Made by a program: the position numbers and the translations under genes. Under the pieces are notes generated by a model. The model was not told the origin of the DNA, did no database searches, and saw nothing but the letters and a program-made list of their open reading frames with translations. From Emiliania huxleyi CCMP1516 (lineage: Eukaryota > Haptophyta > Isochrysidales > Noelaerhabdaceae), in NCBI RefSeq assembly GCF_000372725.1, contig NW_005200881.1, positions 478,112-542,111 on the forward strand: a stretch of 64,000 bases of DNA, read 5' to 3'. Shown one piece after another: positions 40,909 to 51,837 of the stretch. The number at the start of each line of letters is the position of its first letter. Within the stretch, counting starts at the first letter, position 1.

Positions 40909-43692
40909 CTAGTGTCGCACTTCCGCCGCCAGTGCTCCCAGCCTCTTGGCCAATCCCGCCGGCGAGGGCCCGCCAGACCCAATCTGCGCGGCGCCCGTCG
41001 GCAGCAAGGGCTGGCGGTCCCGGAGCAGCCCGTCGAGCCGCGCTCGCTGCGCCGCGTCCAGCTGCGCGACGCGCCGGCGCGCGGCGGTCGCGGCCGTGGC
41101 GAGCGCCTGAAGCTCCTTCAACATGGCGCCGTCGTCAACCGCGCCGCGGCCAGCCGTCGCCCCCGCCGCGCGCCGCGACAGCCCTCGCACCCTAAGGGTG
41201 AGCGCTCGGCCGGCCCCGTCGACGCGGGGGCACAGCCCGGCCGGCGGTTTACGGCAGAGGGGCGACGAGAGGTGGGCCCGCAAGCCCTCACGCTCAGCGG
41301 CCGCCCACTTGGGAAGCAGTCGCGCCGCATCGCGGGCGCCGCCGGCCAGCTGCTGCAGCTCCTCGAGCGCCCATGCCTCCGCCACGGCCGCCTCCCGCGC
41401 GGCCGCCCCGAACCCGTCGGCCGCCTTGCTCAGCTGCGCCCACCGCACGGACCGCCGGCCCAGCAGCGGCGCCAAGCCCCTACTGTCTGCCGCGCACCCA
41501 TGCTCGCCCTCCTCTTCGGTCGCGAGGGCGGCGAGGTGGAAGAGAGCCTGCCAAATCCGCTCGAGGAGCCTACAAGGTGTCGAAGTTGCACGCCTCACGT
41601 CGCGGTGACGGCCGCGCCGCCGCACCAAATCGACGGGCTCGCCACGGGTGGCAGCTGCGCACGTTGCCGCTCGGCGGCGCGTCGCAGCACGCGGAAAAGC
41701 TGTACCCTGGCGCATCGCTGGGCTCGGCGTTGGCGGCAGCAGCCGCGCCTCGGATGTTGGCGATCCACGACTGCAACGCCCCGCAGCGACGCAGCCTCAG
41801 GATGGCTCCCTTGGAAGCGATCCACTGCGCGCCGATCTGGAAGATGGCGGAGCGACGCAACGCCTGCAGCAGCGCCAGCGCGCCGCCCTCCTCCACCCCG
41901 GCCATCTGGGCGACATGCCGCTGCACGCACGTGCGCCAGTGCGTACTCGCGCCGGCGCCGAAGACGTCGTCCGAGAAACGCGAGTCCGGACGCAGCGATC
42001 CAATGATGGAGAAGCCTCCTCGGGCCTCGAGCGACGCCTTTTGGGGGGAGGGGCATACGCTCACGCCGTGTGCAGCAAGGCTCCCTCCTCGCGCGCGCGC
42101 CTCGCTGGTGTTTGCGAGCTGCTGCTGCAGCTCTGCTACGCAGAGCGGACCTACGGGCGCCCAGCACAAACAGGACGGGTCGACTTCGCGCACTCCATTT
42201 GTGGACGCGACGGCTGCAGCCCTGCACCTCCATTGGTTGCCGGGTCGCGGCAGTGTGGGTGCGCCTGCGTCGCCACCAGCATCGGCGGCAGTTTCTCCGC
42301 CGGGAGACTGAAGAGGTCGCCCAGCACGCGCAGGTAGCAAGACGCCTCGCGAATCGTGTTGCGAACCACAAACGCGGCCACGCGAGGCGAGGGGGGCAGG
42401 GTCCGCGCGGAAGCCCTCTCCGGCGCGGCGGTGCAGACAAGCACGCAGACGTCGGCAGGGAGGTCCGAGAGCCAGCGCACCGCCTCTCTGTGCCTCGCCA
42501 CGAGCAGCAGGGCTCGCGGAGTGACGCCTGCAGAGAGCATCTCTCGCCGACACCGCAGCCACGCATCCACGGGCGGCGTACCGCCTTGGAGCTCTGCCAG
42601 ATGGCGGGTGGCGAGCGCCACCGCGCCTCGCGTTCGCCCTCTGCCTCGGCCGTTCGAACTGTGACGCGATTGGTCGGCGACACCGCCGGCGCTGCGCACG
42701 GCTGCCGCATCGTCCATTCGACCTGGCCACTGACGTTGTCGGCTGCCGCAGCTGACCCACTGCCGCGAGTGTGCCGCCGAGCACTCGCAGGGTGCGCTGG
42801 CGTCCCACCCCGTGCGGAGAGGCACCGGCAGCGGGCAGGCGGTGTGTGTCGGCAGTCGCGCCTCGCCGATGCACTCGCCGGTGGTGATGACGATCTCCGG
42901 CGGTCCAAAGGGACCTCGCTGGAGCTGGATGGAGTCGTAGCCGCGCCTCGCCGCCTCCCGTGCCCAAAACTCGTCGTCCCTCGAGCCCGGCACCTTGAGC
43001 GTCCTCATGGCCACTGCGCGGCTGGGAAAGGCAAGGGTCCGGCCGAGGTTGACAAACACTCCACTCCCGCGGCTGAACGGCTTGACGAGCGGGTAGAACC
43101 AGCACCCGTAGCCAGCAGCCTCCGGCGCCGGCTCACGGAGCACCTCGATCCAGCTACCGTTCGGAGACGGCGGCGGCGGCGCAAGCATGTTTGGTGTGCG
43201 GTATATGCCGACGTGGCTCGAATCAAAGAAGAAGCGGACGACCGAGCCATCTCGCAGGGTGAGCAGCCTGACCGTCGTAAAAGTCTCAAGGCCGGCCCTC
43301 TTTGCATCAGCCGGACTCATCGTCCAAGCCGTGGCACGAGCCGAGCGCTCGTGGTCCTTGCTGAGGCCGCGTGGCAGCCGCAAAGTGCGCACTTCACGCC
43401 GACGTCGCTCAGCTAGCCACTGCGTGCACAGCGCAGGCGCCGGCGCAGGGCGGCCATCACAGGCCCGGTTGAAGAAGGTGGCACTGGCCATTTTAGTCGG
43501 CATCGTGAAGACGCCGAGCGACTGCAAGTCGAGCGGAAGCGGCACTTTGCCGCCGTAGACTCGTTGTAGCCACGAGTACCACCGCGAGCTCGTGTCGTGC
43601 ACTATGGGCAGCCGCTCGAGGAAGTCTGTGATTTCGGTCAGGCTGCACCACGAGATGCATCCGGGCGCCGACGGGGCGGTGCTCGATGCCAT
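40909..43692 (-). CDS. DUF3431-type (glycosyltransferase-like) multidomain protein, 876 aa
   Basis: Exons 43692-42228, 42150-41646 and 41569-40909, introns of 77 and 76 nt (GT-AG; the exact second donor is approximate). The N-terminal third is an unassigned domain with GYGCWFYPLVKPFSRGSGVF and VNLGRTLAF, then ARRGYDSIQLQ and a Cys after VITTGE. Next is a DUF3431 pattern: LLVARHREAVRWLSDLP, AAFVVRNTIREASCYLRVLG, IGAQWIASKGAIL and LLERIWQALF. The C-terminus is helical and Ala/Arg-rich. DUF3431 proteins are thought to be glycosyltransferase-like. The long repeat begins 28 bp upstream of the ATG. Confidence 0.65.
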
Positions 43693-43827
43693 ATCGGCAA
43701 GGCTATGCCGACACGGCCCTATAACGCGCGGGCCCTCAGCGGAGCTGGGAAGAGGACCGCCGCAAGCGGCGTGGCGTGGAGCGGTTGTGCATCCCTCCGG
43801 GGGCCCCTCTGCGCCGGGGAGGCGTTG

Positions 43828-44614
43828 ATTATAGCGGTGTGTCGTGCGCAAAACGCCACTTTGCCGCGAAAACCTTCACTTTACTGTCACTTCGGGGCAA
43901 AAACCGTCACTTGGTAGGCCGGGAAGTTTCGCAGTGACTGTTCGATCCGCACACTGCGCTCCAAGTGCTGTCCAAGTGCTGTCTAAGGAGGTGCGCTGGC
44001 TGGAGATCCTTGCGGGCGATATGCTAAGAAGAGCGTGCCTCGCAGCGTCCTGGCCAACTCTCGCTCCGCGCCATCGTTGCGCGCTTCAAGTCGCTGCAGA
44101 CGCGCGCACAGGCTGAGGGCAAGAACCGCTGCCTCGCGCTCGGGCCGCCTCGCAATGTGCGGTAGTTTTGCCGTGCGTGCGAATACTATGCTGAGAGCGC
44201 ATGTGGCTCTTGGATTTGTATGTTGAAAACTTGTGCTTTCGTTATTCTCTCCTCGTATACGAAAAACTGGCACCGACGACAACATGCGACGTCTGCCGAT
44301 CAACACTCGACAACTCTTCTACCTCTTACTCGAGTAATCGTGCGCGGCGCCGTCTCGAGGCGCGCACTAGGCGACGGCTACTGCTGCCAATCACCTAAGG
44401 ATGGCCATTGCGTAAGGAAAAGCGCGAGACGGCGAGGCCATCGACCGCGGTTGGCCCTGGGCGCGCCTCGTCGCCGCCGTTTTGCCACGTTCCTGTCACT
44501 TGGCTGTCACTTTTACCCGTCACTCGGAAACTTCCCGGCTTCCAAGTGACGGAAAGCGACGGTTTTGTAAGGGAGTGACGGCCGCCGCAGCCAGGCAGGC
44601 CGAAACGGAGGTAG
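43828..44614. mobile_element. 787-bp inverted-repeat element nested in the long repeat
   Basis: Subterminal inverted repeats: CCGTCACTTGG with GCCGGGAAGTTTC near 43908-43940 returns as the reverse complement near 44515-44565. The motif GTCACTT and its inverse occur many times near both ends, like transposase-binding subterminal repeats. No transposase ORF. A 4-bp GTTG could be the target duplication (43824-43827 and 44614-44617). Confidence 0.7.
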
Positions 44615-44902
44615 TTGGAGGCTAGGACGCAAGCGTCCGTCGCCCTTTTCAAACTCGGGGCCCACTCCGCTACGCTCCGACCCGAATTTGGAGGGCCTAA
44701 AAGTTTAAGGTGTTGCGGCGCAAAAGGGGTCGGACACCGGGCGCAGCTCATGCTAAGAGCTAGAAGAGGAGATAGAGAGAACAACCACCCTGTCCCGTTA
44801 TTGCGTACACCAACACCACAAAACGCTCTATCTCTCCTGTCCTCACTCAGGGGGGTCACAACTACCGAGTCCCTCGACTAGCGCAGCTGGAGACGCTCCC
44901 CC

Positions 44903-45316
44903 TCAATCGGCATCCACCCCCACCCGCTCCAGCCCCACTTCTGCTGCCGAGAGAGCTGAATCGAAGCAAGCGAGCCATTGCATCTTGGCGTGCTCCTGGA
45001 GCGCGGCTTTCTGCTTGGCGGCCACGAGCACGGCGGAGTCGGCGTCGTGGCGGCCACGAGCACGGCGGAGTCGGCGTCGTAGCGCGCAATCGTTCCCGCT
45101 CATCGCCCATTCCTCCCACGTGACGTGTGTCGGCCGCGATTCGATGTCGCCACCTTCATCGCCAACGAGGACTCCCTCGACTGCAGGGGGGCTCCGGCGC
45201 GGGGAGGGACTCCGCCTGCTGCGCTGGCCGACTGCGCCCTCCTCCTCCATGGGCTCGATCCGATTCCGCAGCGGCGGTGCTGCGCGGGAGGCGGCCGCGG
45301 GCACGCTGGCCTCCAT
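44903..45316 (-). CDS. ORF carried by long repeat, copy 2
   Basis: Same 137-residue frame as 18908-19321, including the 32-bp internal tandem duplication. Its preservation may reflect recent duplication rather than selection. Confidence 0.35.
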   Translation of the reverse strand: MEASVPAAASRAAPPLRNRIEPMEEEGAVGQRSRRSPSPRRSPPAVEGVLVGDEGGDIESRPTHVTWEEWAMSGNDCALRRRLRRARGRHDADSAVLVAAKQKAALQEHAKMQWLACFDSALSAAEVGLERVGVDAD

Positions 45317-45912
45317 CAGCGGCTTTCCCTCAGTTGCTCCGAAAGCACGATTTGGCGGTTGTTCTTGGTTTCAATTTTACGGAATGCCAGTGCGAGCCAG
45401 TCCCGTGCCCAGTCCTGTGCCCAGTGTTGTGCGAGGGAGTTTTGTTGTAAAATTCAATTTTACGGATGTCTTGCCACCAGCTGAAGGCTTGCCCGGGCGC
45501 CGTGTTGACCGCCGGACGAGAAGTTTGCGTCGCCGAACGAAAATCCGACGATATGCACGAATTTTAATTATATTTTTTCGTGTGTGGGTATGTCATGTAG
45601 TTGCCAATGGTACCGCGTCTGCGACGCGGGCGCCTTGCGGGCAGAGCCCTTAGCCACCCTTATGTCTTGCGCGGTCAAAATTGGCCTCAGGGCCGCATCT
45701 CGGATTTCCTCGCCCCCCGGGCATGGGGTACCCGTTCGAGGCGTGGAGTGCCTCGCCAGAGAGAGAGATTTTTATTAACCAACAAGAAATCACGGCTCTC
45801 ACAGTGATTTGGGCTCGGCAGCTTGTCAGCCCTCAGCCGAAGCTGGGGCCGGTCCAATAGCCGAGAGCCTCTTCTCGCCAGTGTAACGTGATCGGACGCA
45901 GGCGTGTTCTCT

Positions 45913-48295
45913 ATGGCCAGGAAACAACCTGTTTTCTCCCTCGCGGGGCGAAACGATCAGCCGCCACAATACTCGTACATGCGTGGGGTGATCGCGGACG
46001 ACTTGCCGGATGCCCGCACGCGCTACGGCTCGTTCCCAAGACTGAGAGTGCTCGGGCGCGGACAGCACGGATCGGCAATATTGCTACGCGACCCAGCCAG
46101 CAGCGAGCTTGTCGTCGCCAAGGAGGCGAGCGGAGCGCAATGCGGCCCATCCTTCGACATTTCTGCCACCCGACCCTCACCCGTCCGCCCTCAGATCGCG
46201 CTGGACGAGTCCGAGGCCGCGGAGCCGGAGAGGCTTCGCAACGAGGTGCAGATCCTGAGCCAGCTCCAGCATCCCCGGATCGTCGCGTACATAGACTCAT
46301 TTGTGTCTGAGCGGGTGCTCACCATTGTGATGGAGTACGCCTCCGGCGGCACGCTCGCGGATGTACTCGCGGTGAACGCAGCGAGCAAGCTGCACTTCGG
46401 TACCGCCACAGTCGTGCGCTTCATCGCCGGTCTCGCCTCTGCCCTGCGGCACGTCCACGCTCGCAGAATCCTGCACCGCGACCTCAAGACGGCAAACGTC
46501 TTCCTGACTGACGAGGCGGAGCCGAACGTGAAGCTGGGCGACTTCGGCGTCTCGCGTCTCTTCTCGACCGAGACTCACCTCGCCGAGACTATGTGCGGCA
46601 CGCCATACTACCTCTCGCCCGAGCTAGTGCGCGGCTTGCCCTACTCACAACCGAGTGACGTCTGGGCGCTCGGGGTCATCCTCTTTGAGCTTCTCACGCT
46701 CAAGCGGCCCTTCAGCGCGCCAAACGGAGCGCTCGGCGCGCTAGTGATGGCAATAACGACAGGCGCGCGTACACCCGATGCCTTTCCCCGAGGCTGCCCC
46801 CGAGGCTGACCCGTTGCGAAGTGTTGCGCGCAGGGGCATACGACCATGCTGCGCTGGCTTCGAGCCCGCACCCGCCCTCGCTGTGCCGTCTAGCCGACAC
46901 GTGCACAGCGACCCGTCCAAGTGTCTCCCATCCCCATAGCCCTACCGACGCCGCGCTTGCTTTCACCCGCAGGCACGCCCTCCTGCACGGCGACCCCGAG
47001 AGGCGCCTAGCGCTCGATGGCCTACAGTGCCAACTTGGCGCTCTCCAAGGCGCCGCTAGATTGATCCAGCGCGGGTATCGGACCAGCTCGCAGTCGCGCA
47101 CGGACGCTTTGGAAGCACCAGCACCAGGTATTGCGTCGGGCCAGGCGGGAGCCGTCGCTCGTGATGTCTCCTCTCCCATCCGGCCTCTCACACCACAGCA
47201 ACCGGGTGCTTTCGAGACTTCAGAGGGTGATGAGCTGACGTTGCACGGGCATGGTTTGCCATTTGAGTCACCCAATGGCCAAGTGCCGACTGAGGGAAAG
47301 GGCAGCACTCCGTTCTTTGTCGTGGCGCCTTCGCCTGCAAGGCTGCAGACCGCCCCAGCACTTCAACTGCCGTCGCCATCCAGCTCGCCCCTGCCACCAC
47401 AAGAGACGCCGATCCAGCCTAGTACAGCACCGCTTGCCATCAGTCTGGATGCAGATCTACGCAGCGAGGGCGACGCTGCGCTGGCGCCGGCAGGGATTGC
47501 GACGGCGCAAAGATCCCACGTCGGGGTGGGATCAGAGCAAGTCCAGGCAGGCCGTGCGGCCGAGAAAGCTGAGAAGAGCGGAGGTGGTGCGCGGTCGGCA
47601 GAGAGGCGGTGGGGCATCGGCAGTGTGTGGCGATCCCTCCGTGGCGGTGACAAGAGCGATGGCAGCGCCACGTCGCCAGACTCGGGTTCGCAATTGGGCG
47701 AGGGTGGTTTTCACTCGCTTAGCACTCTCATACCGCCAAATCGTTCCCGTTGTTATATGTAGGCACAACAAGCTCCAGATCCAGCGCACGATCGTCGCCG
47801 TGGTCGAGACGAGCGAGCCCATCATCTCCGCCTGTGCATGATGCGGCGCCCACATCGCCAGCGGTCGCGGGCTTGGCCAGCGGCAACGACAGCTTGTTGA
47901 TCCCACCGGAATCGACGAACGCCGCTTGCGGACGACCAGCACTTGCATCTGCGTCGGCACAGCCCGCAGTATTCACCGTCCACGAGGTGGCCAATCAGCC
48001 GAAGTTCACCGTGGAGCCCGAGGCGGCCAATCGGCCGGGAGGCGCCGCTCAGACCAAGCAAGCGCACGTCACTCCCACTTGGCAGCGGCGAAGACCAACG
48101 GCGCCGGCGCCAGCGCTCCTGCAGCCTCCGGATGTGGAAGCCAAAGCGATTGCACGGCATGTCCCGCGAAGCGGGCGAGAGCGAGCTGATGGACCCGATG
48201 CAAGGGTTCAAGCTGCAGCTCCCCCCTTGCTGTTTACCGTGCAACTGCCGGACTCGCCGTCACGCATGTCCATGCTCAAGGACAGCGCGGATTGA
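45913..48295 (+). CDS. NEK-like serine/threonine protein kinase with long tail (724 aa, 4 exons)
   Basis: Exons 45913-46762, 46834-46900, 46973-47697 and 47763-48295. Introns 1 and 3 are GC-AG, intron 2 GT-AG. Kinase landmarks: glycine loop GRGQHG (48-53), VVAK lysine 70, E111 of helix C, HRDLKTAN (188-195), DFG (210-212), GTPYYLSPE (229-237). Splicing rebuilds the lobe end ITTGAYDHAALASSP and ALLHGDPERRLALDGL. The HRDLKTANVFL and GTPYYLSPE forms are typical of NEK kinases, often linked to cilia and the cell cycle. The roughly 390-residue tail is Pro/Ser/Ala-rich with no domain seen. ATG 45913 is chosen because the frame upstream begins only with GTG. Confidence 0.85.
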
Positions 48296-48334
48296 GGGCG
48301 ATTGACCCAGTCCCAGATCTACGGGACTTACGGC

Positions 48335-48465
48335 ACACAACATGCACATGCACATGCACATGCACATGTACATGTTGTTGTTGTGCATGTGCATGTGCAT
48401 GTGCATTTGCATGTGCCATGCACATGTACATGTTGTTGTGCATGTGCATTTGCATGTGGCTTGCT
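48335..48465. repeat. CATGCA/TGTGCA hexamer repeat with inverted halves
   Basis: ACATGC repeats are followed by TGTTGTTGTTG and then GCATGT repeats, twice. The halves are complementary and could form a cruciform. The same hexamers occur in a proteasome intron (32474-32510). Confidence 0.85.
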
Positions 48466-48804
48466 AGTTGCTCTCCCTTTCGGTGGTAGTTCGCTTAATG
48501 TAGTAGCGACGCGTGTCATGCTCTCTGGCTCAAAAGTCAGCCCCCCCTTCCACCTTTGAGCTCCTTCGAGCACCCCCTTTCATTCGTACGTGCTACGACT
48601 ACGTGTCCCTCCGGCTGCCTCCGCCGCGTTGCTAATGCTATAATACGAATACCGTAGCCAACACGCGCGCCGCGCCGCTTCCACGGTTCCAGCTTCGAGG
48701 GTTCGGGAAAACTCCAAGTAATGGTCAATGAACTAGTACTGCGCGATCGTACTGTGCGGTCTCAACAGAGCCGTATAGGCCTCTCGCAACTACACTCAAG
48801 CGTC

Positions 48805-50210
48805 TCAACTGACACTCGGCTCCTCCCTTCTCGCCATGTGCTTGTACCTACGGTACCACTCGCGCGCCGCCTCCCGCGCCGTCTCGTTTGGCACCGCCGC
48901 GCCGACCCGCGCCCACACCTCACTGTCTTGCACACCCAGAGCGCCCTCAACTCTCCGCGCCAGCTGGCCGCGCAGCGGGAACTTGTTGCAGCAGGCGAGG
49001 CGGAGCGCCGCGAAGCCGAGGCCGGCGGGCGCCGCCGCCTCGCGCAGCCACGACTTGTACTCGGGAGGGATGCCTTGCACCCAGTCGGGCGAGCACCGAC
49101 CGAGGGAGGATCGCCCGCGGGAGAGGTGGAGTAGGAAGGGCGCGGGCCGAGCGCAGCCATTGCTTCCGTGAGGCGGGCTGCAGAGCAGGGACGGCGGCGA
49201 GGCGGCGGAGGCGCACCTGGCGCGGCGGCGGGGCGGGGTGGTGGTGGGGCGGCGGCGGCGAGGCGACCTGGAGAGGGCGAGAGAGGGGGCGCGGCCCGCA
49301 CAGCTGCTCGTTGAACGGTGCGTGTGGCAGCGCGACGCCGGCGCCGCCGGCGCCGACGTGGTACGGTCCGGTGTGACCGAGCGGCGGCGGCGCAAAGTCG
49401 GGGAGGCGCTGCAGCGCACTCTGGTCCCAGAGCGGCGCGGCCCGCCTACGGGCGTCGAACCTCCCTCCTCACACGGCCGATATGGGGGCGCGCTGCCGGC
49501 GCTGCTCCTGCCGCGGGCGGTGCAGCGGTGCTACTGCTACAGCGGGGCGGTGCGAGCCGCGCCGGTGGCCGATCCGAATCGTCTCGTTGCACGCGGCCCA
49601 CCAGCGCCGGAGCAGCGCCGCGGCCCAGGGTCCGCGGCGCAGGAAGAAGGAGCCCGTGTTGATCGGGTGGCCCAGCCTCGCCTGCGCCGCAGCGACCGCG
49701 CCGCGTCTCTTGCGCACGAGCTCGTGGATCGACCGCTTCGGAGACGGCTCCTCCGGCTCCTCGATTCTGCTGTCCACGCCCCACGGCTCGTACGCGATGA
49801 GCAGCTCGGGGGTGGCTGCGGCGCGGGTGCCCGCTGCTATCGCAGGCCTCCACCTCCTTCCGCCGTCATCGCTTGCAACGCCGTTGGCGGTGTCGCCGCT
49901 TTCAGCCGCGGCGGTGAGCGCAGCAGCCAGGACGTCGCTGAGCGGCCGCCTCTCGTCGAGGATGGCCGTGTCGCAGTCAACCCACCACAGCCAAGTGGCC
50001 GTCGACTGCGCGTGGGCCTGCACCAGCGCCGGCAGCTTGGAGTAGGCGAGCGGGATGGACCTCTTCGGCAGCAGCGACGCCTCGTGCAAGTGGGTCTGCA
50101 GGCCGTGCCGGCTCGCGTACGCGCGAAGCGCGGCGAGGAAGCCCGAGCTGGCGGCGTAGTCGGGGCTGCAGATCGCAACGACACCGAATGTGGCGTCGAG
50201 GGCGATGGCT
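48805..50210 (-). CDS. GT34-like glycosyltransferase, 5' end incomplete
   Basis: Proposed exons are 50210-49563, 49445-49296 and 49177-48805; phases agree, with GC-AG introns proposed. Blocks: TFGVVAICSPDYAASSGFLA, SIPLAYSKLP, TWLWWVDCDTAILDERRPLS (DxD motif), HPINTGSFFLRRGPWAAALL, then LWDQSALQRLPDF and APFLLHLSRG. The order WxWWxDxDT, NTGxFxxR, W(D/E)QxA, PFLxH is that of GT34 galactosyl/xylosyltransferases and yeast Mnn10/11. The exon starts at an acceptor near 50211. No initiator exon is seen upstream, where a retroelement copy (50317-50841) lies about 110 bp away. Confidence 0.7.
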
Positions 50211-50316
50211 CTGGGTGGAGCGCGCGGAGGTGACGCATGGTTTCTTTTGCTTGAGGTTTGGTTTCTTTTCGCGGCTCTTTCTTTAGAACCATTTCTGGAA
50301 CTAAAGAATGTCCCTT

Positions 50317-50841
50317 AAAGAAAGAAAGAAAGGACACAGAGAACCCAAGGGAGGGATGGGAGGACGGCACGCCGCCACCACACAGGGATTTTAAGGAGAG
50401 GAGTGTGGTGTTAGCCCTCGCCTACCCTAACCCTTGGTCGTCTGCCTCTTTCTATCTCCCTTCGCAGTCCCTCGCCGATTCTCGCTGCAACCTTCATGCC
50501 ACCTCGCGGTCGTCCCACTCTCGTCGTTCTCCCTCCTGTCGTTTCCTCCTCTGTCGCGTCGCTCTCATCTGCCTCGTCTCCCGACCGACGCTGCCTGCCG
50601 CCGCCTGCCTGCCGATCCCGTGCTCTCGCGGCTTCTCCCGCCTTTTGGCGCAACTCTGCCCTCCTGGCGGCATATTTTGGCCCCTCGAGTTTATCGAGCT
50701 CTCCTCGCGCAAGGATGACTCTTCTGACGCCCACTGCGATCATTTATTTGCCGCCCAGTCATATCGTTGCTCAGGTCCACTCTCTCTTCGAACACTTGTA
50801 CCTCCACGGATGATGCTGGCGCTGGGTTCCCCTTCGGGTGC
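50317..50841 (-). mobile_element. 5'-truncated retroelement copy with target-site duplication
   Basis: About 525 bp homologous to 58378-58868, ending in (GAAA)n. Flanked by AGAATGTCCCT at 50305-50315 and 50842-50852, an 11-bp or longer target duplication that also includes GAAA repeats. A plus-strand ORF (50496-50813, MPPRGRPTLVVL) exists in both copies but is probably fortuitous in the antisense of the element's 3' region. Confidence 0.75.
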
Positions 50842-50975
50842 AGAATGTCCCTAAGAAAGAAAGAAAGAAAAGAGAGAAGGAGCGATGGGATAATGTCCCT
50901 TGATTTCGATCGCACTTGGAGCACGGCGTGCGCTTTCTCTTCTTCTGCGGCTCGATCTCCGACGCCGCCGCTGAT

Positions 50976-51383
50976 ATGGTGTCGATGTGCGTGCTGTTGC
51001 TGTCCCTATCCCTGGCGGACGGGCTCCGCATCGCACCCGCGGCGAGCCGTCGCGCGACGCTCGCGACACTGCCGGCCGCCCTCGCAGCGATGAGCCAGCG
51101 CCGGGCAGAGGCATTCGACCTCCCATCGCTCCCTGCCGTCTCGGTGCCGCTGCCATCAGAGTTTGAGGCCTGGGCTGCGCGGCCAACCTCGATCCTGCCC
51201 GGGCAGGATTACATCAAAAGGCTCAACGCCGAGGCGAACGCCAAGTACTCGTTCAGCGCGAGCGCGCCCGAACCGGCAGCCGTCGAGGACGAGGCGGCGG
51301 CACCACCGGCGCCGGTAGGAGAGGGCGCGGCCGCTGCTCCGCTTGCGAGTCAAGCGCCGCCAGCCGAGGAGCCGGCCGAGTGA
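50976..51383 (+). CDS. Predicted thylakoid-lumen protein (135 aa)
   Basis: Three-part leader: hydrophobic signal (MVSMCVLLLSLSLADGLRIA), a short transit-like segment, then twin-arginine lumen signal (SRRATLATLPAALAAMSQRR, AEAFDLP). The mature part includes SEFEAWAARPTSILPGQDYI and KRLNAEANAKYSF and ends in an Ala/Pro/Glu-rich tail. This leader order fits Tat import into thylakoids of a secondary plastid. It looks like a small photosystem- or lumen-associated protein; the exact family is not recognised. The closest upstream feature is the retroelement copy ending at 50841. Confidence 0.6.
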   Translation: MVSMCVLLLSLSLADGLRIAPAASRRATLATLPAALAAMSQRRAEAFDLPSLPAVSVPLPSEFEAWAARPTSILPGQDYIKRLNAEANAKYSFSASAPEPAAVEDEAAAPPAPVGEGAAAAPLASQAPPAEEPAE

Positions 51384-51837
51384 AGTAGGGAAACACAGGC
51401 ACAGAAATATCGTGTTGCGGGCTCTCTCGTTGGCGGGACCCATCCGCCCCGTCTCATATGTGCCTCCCTGTGTCGTGCGGCGTACAGTAGTGGACGAGAG
51501 CATGGCAAAGCTTGTCACGGCCGAGTGCTTACTAGCCCCGGGCTCGCACCTAATTATCCAGGGGGCGGATGCCTAGCGCCGGCGACGCCGCGCGGGACGC
51601 GGTGAGCACTGGCAGCACGTGGCGCTCTGCCTCTGGCGCGGCTCTGGCGCGCACTGGCGGTCACGTCAGTGGCTCCCACGTCGGTCCCAGTGCGCAGTGC
51701 GCTGGTCCTGGTGGGAGCCCACCTGCCCTCTCTGGAGCCTGGAGGGCGGCTGCGCGCTGAGCCCTAGAGTAAGCTGAGCCTCGTGGGTGCCTCGCGTCGG
51801 CTCTCGTGTCTCGAGCGTCGTCTCCCCGACGCTCTCC

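Larger units (their letters stand above)
43720..45680. repeat. Long dispersed repeat, copy 2, with nested insertions
   Basis: Same ends as 18512-19600. It carries a 787-bp element (43828-44614) absent from copy 1 and an extra segment of about 85 bp near 45380-45470 bounded by repeats of AATTTTACGGA. The internal ORF is kept at 44903-45316 (minus). Confidence 0.85.

Noticed and set aside
47749..47762. 14-nt intron in the kinase gene
   Set aside because: A 65-nt GC-AG intron (47698-47762) uses the same acceptor, keeps phase and fits the size of the other introns.
50496..50813. Plus-strand ORF MPPRG... present in two retroelement copies
   Set aside because: It is antisense to the element and its length differs between copies; shared presence reflects copy homology.
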